This document shows positions 6,626-12,000 of a stretch of 12,000 nucleotides of DNA, piece by piece; positions within the stretch are counted from its first letter, which is position 1, and each line of letters begins with the position of its first letter. Under the pieces are notes generated by a model. It was not told the DNA's origin. It did no database searches and was given only the letters and a program-made list of their open reading frames with translations. The stretch is taken from positions 1-12,000 of the forward strand of contig JAFYTB010000132.1 in assembly GCA_017559045.1 (NCBI GenBank). The letters are read 5' to 3'. The position numbers and the translations under genes are program-made. The stretch is from Eggerthellaceae bacterium (GTDB taxonomy: Bacteria; Actinomycetota; Coriobacteriia; Coriobacteriales; Eggerthellaceae).

Positions 6626-8410
6626 TTATGCCTGGGGAATAACCAGGTTAACTTCCTTGAGCTGACGGCTGCTCACCTCATTGGGAGCACCAGTCATGGG
6701 ATCGCTTGCGCTGGAGGTCTTCGGGAAGGCGATGACGTCGCGGATGGAAGACTTGCCTGCCAGCAGCATGACCAGACGATCGAGGCCCAGTGCGATACCA
6801 CCATGCGGCGGTGCGCCCAGCTCGAGTGCGTGCAGCAGGTGGCCGAACTTCACATCGATGTCCTCCTCGCTCACGCCGCAACGACGAAGCACGCGACGCT
6901 GCTCCTCGGCGTTGTGGATACGGATGGAACCGCCACCCACCTCGAAGCCATTCATAACCAAGTCGTATGCATAGCTCAGGCACTCCAGCGGAGCATCCTC
7001 GATCTTGTCCAGATCCTCCTCGAAGACGTGAGTGAAGGGGTGATGCTCAGCAGCGTACTTGTCCTCGTCCTGGTCGTACTTGAACATGGGGAAGTCGACA
7101 ACCCACAGCAGGGAGTGACCCTCACGCGGCACGTTCAGGCGATCAGCCATAGCAAGACGCAGTGCGGACAGAACAGCGCTGACCGTTGCGTAATCGGAAG
7201 CAGCAAACAGCAGCAGGTCGCCGGGCTCCACGTCCATAGCAACCTTCAGAGCCTCCCACTCCTCGTCCGTGAAGAACTTCTTGATGGGGCTCTTCTCCTG
7301 GCCGTCGGTGGTGAATGCCACCCAAGCCATGCCCTTTGCGCCATTCTCCTCAGCGATGACGGCGAGCTTCTCAACGTCGCCGCGGCTCCAGTCACCAGCA
7401 CCCTTGGCGTTGATTGCCTTCACGACGCCGCCAGCCTGGGCAACGCTGGAGAAGACCTTGAAGCCAGTGTTCTTGACGATGTCGGTGATGTCGACCAGCT
7501 CCATGCCGAAGCGAACGTCGGGACGATCGTTACCGAAACGATCCATGGCCTCTGCGTAGGGCATACGCTGCAGCGGGAACTCGACGCTGACACCAGCAGC
7601 CTCCAGAACCTCTGCCATGACATCTTCCATCATGTCGACGACGCCGTAGCCCTCGACGAAGGACATCTCGATGTCGACCTGAGTGAACTCGGGCTGACGG
7701 TCAGCACGAAGGTCCTCGTCACGGAAGCAGCGAGCGATCTGGTAGTAACGCTCGACGCCAGCGCACATGAGCATCTGCTTGAACTGCTGCGGAGACTGCG
7801 GCAGTGCATAGAACTTGCCCGGGTTCGGACGGCTGGGAACAATGTAGTCACGAGCACCCTCCGGAGTGGAGTTTGCAAGGATGGGGGTCTCGATCTCGAG
7901 GAAGCCGCGCTTGTTCAGAGCGTTGCGCATTGCCTGTGCAACGGTGTGGCGCAGGAACAGGTTCTGGTACATCTCGGGACGACGGATGTCCATGTAGCGC
8001 CACTTCATGCGCATGGTCTCGTCGGTCTCGATGCCGTCCTCGATAGCAAACGGCGGGGTGACGGAGGTGTTGAGAACGGTGATAGCGCTGGCCAGAACCT
8101 CGATCTCGCCAGTAGCCATGTTGGGGTTCACGGCCTCAGCGGCACGCGGGCGCACCTTGCCGACAACCTTGAGCACGTACTCGCGGCCCAGATGCTCAGC
8201 CTTAGCGAAGTCGTCAGCGGAAACACAGTCCGGATCGACGACAACCTGCACATAGCCCTCACGGTCACGCAGGTCGCAGAAGATGAGTCCACCGTGGTCG
8301 CGGTTATGCCATGCCCAGCCAGTGAGCACGACCTCGCGGTCGACATCCTCCTTGCGCAGCTCACCGCAGGTGGCGGTGTGCATGCAGTATTCATTCTTCA
8401 GTTCTGCCAT
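6626..8410 (-). CDS. aspS: Aspartyl-tRNA synthetase (class II)
   Basis: The enzyme charges tRNA-Asp with aspartate in the cytoplasm. Its 594 residues match bacterial-type AspRS (about 590). The N-terminal OB-fold anticodon-binding domain spans about 20-115. The class II core has Q-S-P-Q-Q-F-K-Q near 205-212, motif 2 (F-R-D-E-D-L-R-A-D-R-Q-P-E-F-T-Q) at 229-244, and motif 3 G-G-I-A-L-G-L-D-R at 537-545, with the bacterial insertion domain between. The C-terminus has the usual F-P-K-T ... D-P-M-T-G-A-P block. His39 in R-D-H-G-G is the residue seen in non-discriminating enzymes that also load Asp on tRNA-Asn; E. coli has Leu there. The start at 8410 fits the family. AGGAG lies 11 bases upstream, rather far, and an out-of-frame ATG (8420) sits between. 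The frame stays open upstream, but no family homology is visible there. Confidence 0.96.
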   Translation of the reverse strand: MAELKNEYCMHTATCGELRKEDVDREVVLTGWAWHNRDHGGLIFCDLRDREGYVQVVVDPDCVSADDFAKAEHLGREYVLKVVGKVRPRAAEAVNPNMATGEIEVLASAITVLNTSVTPPFAIEDGIETDETMRMKWRYMDIRRPEMYQNLFLRHTVAQAMRNALNKRGFLEIETPILANSTPEGARDYIVPSRPNPGKFYALPQSPQQFKQMLMCAGVERYYQIARCFRDEDLRADRQPEFTQVDIEMSFVEGYGVVDMMEDVMAEVLEAAGVSVEFPLQRMPYAEAMDRFGNDRPDVRFGMELVDITDIVKNTGFKVFSSVAQAGGVVKAINAKGAGDWSRGDVEKLAVIAEENGAKGMAWVAFTTDGQEKSPIKKFFTDEEWEALKVAMDVEPGDLLLFAASDYATVSAVLSALRLAMADRLNVPREGHSLLWVVDFPMFKYDQDEDKYAAEHHPFTHVFEEDLDKIEDAPLECLSYAYDLVMNGFEVGGGSIRIHNAEEQRRVLRRCGVSEEDIDVKFGHLLHALELGAPPHGGIALGLDRLVMLLAGKSSIRDVIAFPKTSSASDPMTGAPNEVSSRQLKEVNLVIPQA

Positions 8411-8505
8411 GGTGGTCCATTCTCCTTGCGAACTTGCCATACATTCACACGGGTGTTGGCGCACATGCGCACACAAACCCGAGAGACTTTGCCTCAAACT
8501 GTGAC

Positions 8506-8534
8506 ATTGTACTGCAGCGCTTCGAAAAAGTGCA
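8506..8534 (-). promoter_or_regulatory. Candidate aspS promoter
   Basis: The minus strand has TACAAT (plus-strand 8506-8511) as -10 and TGCACT (8529-8534, 3 of 6) as a weak -35 at 17 bases. It predicts a leader of about 90 bases. Within that leader, 8459-8470 is an inverted repeat (GCGCA-CA-TGCGC). I see no T-box features. Confidence 0.4.
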
Positions 8535-8553
8535 GATAGCACACGTATTTCGC

Positions 8554-8580
8554 AAAAAAAGCCCGCCGCGCGCGAGGCGC
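8554..8580 (-). terminator. Probable terminator after the MFS gene
   Basis: Read on the minus strand, a very GC-rich segment (8580-8561) is followed by seven T (plus-strand A at 8554-8560), 50 bases after the MFS stop codon. The stem is imperfect by eye (outer GCC/GGC pairs plus a CG-rich inner part), so position and strength are uncertain. Confidence 0.5.
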
Positions 8581-8629
8581 CATGCCCCAAAGGCAGTCGT
8601 CTCGCACAAGTGATTGCAGCGGCTTTGAG

Positions 8630-10048
8630 CTAACGCGAGCGCGGACTATAAAACACCATGAGAAGTGCGCCCGCCAAAGCGAATGCTGCAATGCAAATCA
8701 GCATGACGCCGTATCCGTTCAAGGAACCAAGCACGGCATGCGCACCATTGGCCATAAAGCCAACGAAGATCGCCGGCGCAAGCGTCGTTCCAATCTGACG
8801 AACAAAGGTCACCGTAGCAATGGCGCTCGCGCTATCAGAAGCGTCAGTGTTTTCGAGGATCATGTAGTTCGTTGGCGCGCCCATGGCAAAACCCATACCC
8901 AAACCGACAATCATGAGACCCGCAATAAGACCGATATTCGTCGGGTTCGGCGTTACGGCAAGCGCAAGGAACAGATATCCGACGGCAGCAGTAACCAAGC
9001 CGAAAGTCATCACGGGCTTCACGCCGAACTTATCGATGAAGCGTCCACCCATCGGGGCACCGAACATCGAGGTAACACCGATGGCGAGCACATAGAAACC
9101 GCCGGAGCCCACCGGGTTCCCCATAACCTCCTCAGCATATTCGGGAATGAGCGTCATCGAGATGATGATGCAGCCAACGAAGAAGGAGACGACCATCGTA
9201 ATAACGATGGGGCGCACGTGCAGGTACTCCAAATGAAACACCGGATCAGATGCCCTCTTCTCAATCTGGAAGAACACCGCCACACCTACGATCGCGCCGA
9301 CTATCGGCAGCCATACATGCAAGCTGGAGAAGCTTTCCACCACATTCAGGAAGTCGATGCTCCTAAGAGCGTATAGCAGCAACAGAATGGTAACCACGAA
9401 GAAGAAGGATCCAGCGTAGTCGAGCTTTCCTCTCGATTCCGCCTTGCGATTCGGCAGAAACTTCACGGATGCCAGCGCAAGCAGAAGGCCGAAAGGCAGG
9501 CATACGAAGAAGAGCATCGACCAGTTTTCAGCTCCGAACGCGCCGAGAATGGCACTGCCCGCAGCAGCGCCGAGAACATTGGCCATGCCCGTTATCGCAG
9601 CCGCCATACCAAGGGCCATTCCGCGCTTATCGGGCGGCATCGTAGTTCCCAGCTCCGCATTGGCAACAGGGATCATGCCGCATGCACCAACAGCCTGAAC
9701 CACACGTCCCGCAAGCAGCAGAGCGAATCCTCCGAAGTATGCCGAAAGGCCGCAAAGAGCAGCACCCACGCAAAACACAACGACACAACCGATGAACACG
9801 AGCTTACGGCCGCGCCTGTCAGCAAGCTTGCCAATGACGGGAATCAACGCTGCATAGAACAACGTGTAGATGTTGATCATCCAAATGCCTTCGGCACCTG
9901 TCAGGCCAAACTGAGCCTGCACCACGGTACGGACGGGCGTAACCATGCCGACGTACAAACCGCCCACCAAAAGGCCGAGCAAATATATAGCCAAAATGGC
10001 ACCGATATTTCGCACGCCCTCGGTCGACTCTTTCGATTCCACGTTCAT
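8630..10048 (-). CDS. MFS transporter, DHA2-type drug/metabolite exporter
   Basis: The 472-residue polytopic inner-membrane protein has 12-14 hydrophobic segments and is most like the DHA2 branch of the major facilitator superfamily, usually proton-driven exporters. The loop between TM2 and TM3 has the MFS signature G-K-L-A-D-R-R-G-R-K at 73-82. A family-typical L-L-A-G-R-V-V-Q-A-V-G-A-C block lies at 111-123. The expected motif C of antiporters (G-P-x-x-G-G) appears as L-G-A-A-A-G near 159-164, without the Pro. No substrate can be inferred. GGGAG lies 4 bases before the ATG at 10048. It begins 24 bases after the YdjM-like gene ends, and the two are probably one operon. No TetR- or MarR-like regulator is next to it. 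Confidence 0.87.
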   Translation of the reverse strand: MNVESKESTEGVRNIGAILAIYLLGLLVGGLYVGMVTPVRTVVQAQFGLTGAEGIWMINIYTLFYAALIPVIGKLADRRGRKLVFIGCVVVFCVGAALCGLSAYFGGFALLLAGRVVQAVGACGMIPVANAELGTTMPPDKRGMALGMAAAITGMANVLGAAAGSAILGAFGAENWSMLFFVCLPFGLLLALASVKFLPNRKAESRGKLDYAGSFFFVVTILLLLYALRSIDFLNVVESFSSLHVWLPIVGAIVGVAVFFQIEKRASDPVFHLEYLHVRPIVITMVVSFFVGCIIISMTLIPEYAEEVMGNPVGSGGFYVLAIGVTSMFGAPMGGRFIDKFGVKPVMTFGLVTAAVGYLFLALAVTPNPTNIGLIAGLMIVGLGMGFAMGAPTNYMILENTDASDSASAIATVTFVRQIGTTLAPAIFVGFMANGAHAVLGSLNGYGVMLICIAAFALAGALLMVFYSPRSR

Positions 10049-10072
10049 CCCGCTCCCATCACAACAATCGGC

Positions 10073-10672
10073 CTAGAGAAGACCAGCCGCAAAAGCAAAC
10101 TCCAGCAACAACAGCGCCGACCCTCCGATGAGCAGCATGCGATTGACCAGCCCATCGGCGCGACACAAACCCAGGCCAATGCCCTTCCCCATCGGATAGA
10201 ACACCTTTATCGGCTTCTTGTTGACCGCATCGAGCACAAGATGCGACAAGAAGCCCACCGCAAACGGCAGAACTAGTTCGATGGACAGCAATCCGAAACC
10301 CGCAGAAAACAGCAGCATTGCCAGCAGAGAATGACTGAAACCCCTATGCCCCGACATGCGGGCAAAGACTCCGACAGCCACCAGCACAGCAACACCGGCG
10401 ACGAAGCGGATCGGTATGCTCATCGACAGCATTTCGCCAAACACGTCCCGCGTCGCAACACCGAAAATCAGTGCAGCAACCGCAATGACCAGCACGGCTA
10501 TACGAGCGCGCAACGCGTCGCGCCTCACGCGGCTCGTGCGCACATCGAGGTCGCATACAACGCCGCCCATCGCACCAACCGCGGCCGCCATCAGACATTC
10601 TTCGAACGAGCTCGGACAAGCGATGACGGCCGCAGCAGCAGCGCCAACTGCTACATGGGTCTCACCCATCAT
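10073..10672 (-). CDS. YdjM-like integral-membrane metal-dependent hydrolase
   Basis: The 199-residue protein has about five hydrophobic segments and the conserved polar residues of the YdjM / DUF457 family (membrane-bound, predicted metal-dependent hydrolases). These are T-H near the N-terminus (H6), C-D-L-D (D41, D43), G-H-R-G-F-S-H-S (H109, R110, H114), and S-H-L-V-L-D (H144, D148) followed by F-Y-P. The His and Asp residues probably bind metal at the membrane face; substrate unknown, though phospholipid-type substrates have been suggested for the family. Start is ambiguous: ATG at 10672 (used) or 10669, both after a G-rich GGGTGGG, or a GTG at 10681. The E. coli homologue is LexA-controlled, but I see no clear LexA box here. 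It is the first gene of a likely pair with the MFS exporter. Confidence 0.82.
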   Translation of the reverse strand: MMGETHVAVGAAAAAVIACPSSFEECLMAAAVGAMGGVVCDLDVRTSRVRRDALRARIAVLVIAVAALIFGVATRDVFGEMLSMSIPIRFVAGVAVLVAVGVFARMSGHRGFSHSLLAMLLFSAGFGLLSIELVLPFAVGFLSHLVLDAVNKKPIKVFYPMGKGIGLGLCRADGLVNRMLLIGGSALLLLEFAFAAGLL

Positions 10673-10727
10673 CTTGCCCACCCCACTTTCGAAAACAGCC
10701 GACTACGTCCCTGGCAAAATCGGCCTC

Positions 10728-10756
10728 ATTGTACAGCCTGCATCCAGGGCCATCAC
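10728..10756 (-). promoter_or_regulatory. Candidate promoter of the YdjM-like/MFS pair
   Basis: On the minus strand TACAAT (plus-strand 10728-10733) is a good -10. The hexamer at 17 bases, GTGATG (10751-10756), matches the -35 consensus at 3 of 6. A short inverted repeat, CCTG-GATG-CAGG, lies in the spacer. It lies about 56 bases upstream of the start codon. Confidence 0.4.
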
Positions 10757-10865
10757 CGCAATTACCTGCTAGATGCTCGTGTTTAGTGGCGATTGCGTAA
10801 AGGTGCGTGCGCGGGCAAGACGGCAAGGGTCATTTTGTGGCATGATTGCAGTTTGAGAGATATAT

Positions 10866-10883
10866 GGTGGCATTTGCACCACC
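10866..10883 (+). other. Hairpin in the fhaA upstream region
   Basis: GGTGG (10866-10870) and CCACC (10879-10883) form a 5-bp stem with an 8-base loop, 42 bases before the fhaA start. TATATG at 10861-10866 is a possible -10 but lacks a well-placed -35 (TTGTGG at 10835 gives a 20-base spacer). The fhaA promoter is therefore not located, and the repeat could be an operator or a leader structure. Confidence 0.3.
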
Positions 10884-10925
10884 CATGAAACGACCTCAAA
10901 CGCAGCACAAAGGTAGGAGTACGAA

Positions 10926-11801
10926 ATGGGTCTGTTTTCGAAGTTTGAGAACAAGGTTGAAGATACCGTCGAAGGCGCCGCAGAGCGCATGGGAGGAGCT
11001 CCGCTCTCCCCTGTCCAAATCGCGAAGAAGGCTGAAAAGCAGATGCGCCGCGAGAAGATGGCTGGCGCTGGCAAGCAGTATGCGCCCACGCTTTACACCG
11101 TCCTCGTGAACGAGATCGACGACCAGCGTCTCTTCGGATACTATCCCACGCTTGCAGGCGAAACCGAAACCTACCTGTCCGCCAAGGCTGCCGAGCACGG
11201 CTATGTCATGGATGGTCAGCCGCTCGTTCGATTCATCGCCGACGAGGGCCTCAAGCGCGGCAAGTTCGAAGTCATCGCCGAGCTGGTCGCAGCCCCCATC
11301 GTCGCGCAGCTTCGCCAGGAAGAAATGGAGCGCTACGGCATCGCCGCACCTGCAAAGCCGGCTAATCGCGCTTACGCATCCGCTCCTGCTCCTCGCCCCG
11401 CTGACCCCTTCGCTCCCAGCGCAGATTACGGTGACTACGAGGACGAGCCGCATACCATGGTGCTCGGAGGCCCGGCCGACGAAGACGTCGATCCCCTCAG
11501 CCCCGCTTCGGCTCAGCTGACTGCCTATCTGTACGATATGACCAACGACCGCGCCTTCACGCTCACCAAGCAGAACACCACCGTGGGTCGTGAGTCCGAC
11601 AACGACGTCGTCATCTCCGACATCAACGCATCCCGCTATCACGCGTCGGTGCGCCTCGAGCCGCCCGCGAAGTGGATCATCTCCGACGAGGGTTCCACCA
11701 ACGGCACGTTCGTTAACGGACGTCGCATCAAGAGCGCTCCCCTGCGCGACGGCGACATCATCATTATGGGCACCACCAACATCGAGTTCCAGCTTCTCTA
11801 A
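10926..11801 (+). CDS. fhaA: FhaA-like FHA-domain protein (FhaA N-terminal domain plus FHA)
   Basis: FhaA is an adaptor of Ser/Thr-kinase signalling in actinobacterial cell-wall growth. In mycobacteria its FHA domain binds phosphorylated partners, including the pseudokinase domain of MviN. The 291-residue protein begins M-G-L-F-S-K-F-E-N-K, typical of the DUF3662/FhaA N-terminal domain (about 1-130). A disordered Ala/Pro linker follows (140-165), then an acidic stretch Y-E-D-E-P-H-T (171-177). The FHA domain (about 198-291) has the phosphopeptide-binding residues G-R-E (221-223), S-R-Y-H-A (236-240) and G-S-T-N-G-T-F-V-N-G (256-265). There is no membrane segment. AGGAG at 10916-10920 lies 5 bases before the ATG. 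It is followed 65 bases later by the FhaB-like gene, the usual order in actinobacteria, and is divergent from the YdjM-like gene. It is shorter than mycobacterial FhaA mainly because the linker is short. Confidence 0.93.
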   Translation: MGLFSKFENKVEDTVEGAAERMGGAPLSPVQIAKKAEKQMRREKMAGAGKQYAPTLYTVLVNEIDDQRLFGYYPTLAGETETYLSAKAAEHGYVMDGQPLVRFIADEGLKRGKFEVIAELVAAPIVAQLRQEEMERYGIAAPAKPANRAYASAPAPRPADPFAPSADYGDYEDEPHTMVLGGPADEDVDPLSPASAQLTAYLYDMTNDRAFTLTKQNTTVGRESDNDVVISDINASRYHASVRLEPPAKWIISDEGSTNGTFVNGRRIKSAPLRDGDIIIMGTTNIEFQLL

Positions 11802-11866
11802 ACGATACGTTCCGCACGACCGATCCCAACCCAAAAACACAGCTCAAACGTACTAAGGACCGAACC

Positions 11867-12000
11867 GTGATCGACATCGCATTGCTTATTGGCCGCCTGC
11901 TATTCGTAGCCCTGCTCTATCTATTCCTCTTCGCCATCATGCGAACGGGAATTGGCCTTGTGCGCGGCCAGCGCAAGAAGGACAGCACCTGGAGCCTCTC
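11867..12000 (+). CDS. fhaB: FhaB-like FHA-domain protein, N-terminal part (partial)
   Basis: The frame opens with GTG at 11867, preceded by AAGGA at 11855-11859 (7-base spacing), and runs off the window after 44 codons. The visible part has one N-terminal membrane helix (L-L-F-V-A-L-L-Y-L-F-L-F-A-I region, about residues 6-25) and then a basic cytoplasmic segment (V-R-G-Q-R-K-K-D). This is the layout of FhaB (FipA), a membrane-anchored FHA protein of the divisome and elongation machinery. The FHA domain itself lies outside the window, so identity rests on the helix and on position directly after fhaA. The next genes are predicted to be a PP2C phosphatase, RodA/FtsW, a penicillin-binding protein and PknB-like kinase. 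Confidence 0.75.
   Translation, partial: MIDIALLIGRLLFVALLYLFLFAIMRTGIGLVRGQRKKDSTWSL

Noticed and set aside
8411..8505. T-box or other riboswitch in the aspS leader
   Set aside because: The leader has only a 5-bp inverted repeat, with no T-box AGGGTGG-like bulge, no specifier loop and no terminator/antiterminator pair.
6803..8539. 578-codon open frame on the plus strand, antisense to aspS
   Set aside because: aspS is unmistakable on the other strand. This reading is a shadow rich in His/Asp/Val with no family motif and no ribosome site.
8411..8590. N-terminal extension of AspRS to 8590
   Set aside because: The extra residues are Cys/His/Arg-rich without homology and run through the likely promoter and leader; the family start is at 8410.
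10896..11840. 314-codon open frame on the minus strand opposite fhaA
   Set aside because: FhaA with an intact FHA domain occupies the plus strand; the antisense reading shows no domain.
11806..11850. Inverted repeat TACGTT ... AACGTA between fhaA and fhaB
   Set aside because: The arms are 6 bases and separated by more than 30 bases; this is expected by chance and has no T-run.
1..12000. Mobile element, CRISPR array, tRNA, prophage or defence system
   Set aside because: No transposase, integrase, direct-repeat array, tRNA cloverleaf or known defence domain was seen on either strand. Gene content and organisation look chromosomal.

Overview
The window looks like chromosome of a moderately GC-rich (I estimate 55-60%) anaerobic or gut-type actinobacterium, most likely class Coriobacteriia (Eggerthellaceae-like). 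The main clue is the FhaA gene (N-terminal FhaA domain plus C-terminal FHA domain) followed by the start of an FhaB-like membrane-anchored protein, which is the usual beginning of the actinobacterial FHA / PP2C phosphatase / RodA / PbpA / PknB cluster. A short (about 107 nt) bacterial SRP RNA and the mix of protein families fit that placement. Genus is inference only.

Layout: (1) 2-160, plus strand: C-terminal end of a membrane protein, probably a fused TRAP transporter permease, followed by a strong intrinsic terminator. (2) 335-3405, minus strand: a two-gene operon in the order gadC (glutamate/GABA antiporter) then gadB (PLP glutamate decarboxylase). It forms a complete glutamate-dependent acid-resistance and GABA-exporting module, with inverted repeats at its promoter. 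(3) 3666-5009, plus strand: an Mbeg1-like (DUF2974) alpha/beta hydrolase, divergent from gadCB. (4) 5039-5145, minus strand: SRP RNA (ffs), whose terminator abuts and slightly overlaps the stop codon of the hydrolase gene. (5) 5401-6492, plus strand: a secreted or membrane-anchored class-A beta-lactamase-like serine hydrolase with a Pro-Glu linker. (6) 6626-8410, minus strand: aspS with a terminator and a candidate promoter. (7) 8630-10672, minus strand: a YdjM-like integral-membrane metal-dependent hydrolase followed by a DHA2-type MFS exporter, probably one operon. (8) 10926-12000, plus strand: fhaA and the start of fhaB.

Functional links: GadC imports glutamate and exports GABA, while GadB consumes a cytoplasmic proton per decarboxylation, so together they raise internal pH and generate proton motive force. 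FhaA and FhaB belong to Ser/Thr-kinase-controlled cell-wall growth. SRP RNA and AspRS are translation and secretion housekeeping genes. The remaining genes (DUF2974 hydrolase, beta-lactamase-like hydrolase, YdjM-like protein, MFS exporter) are cell-envelope or membrane-related functions with no assignable substrate.

I found no mobile element, CRISPR array, tRNA, phage gene or defence island. Most of the window reads as ordinary chromosome. The points most worth a second look are the promoter/operator architecture of gadCB, the recurring TACAAT -10 elements, the atypical KPG motif of the serine hydrolase, a possible FHA phospho-switch threonine in FhaA, and the SRP-terminator/stop-codon overlap. 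I did not see convincing evidence of an undescribed multi-gene system.
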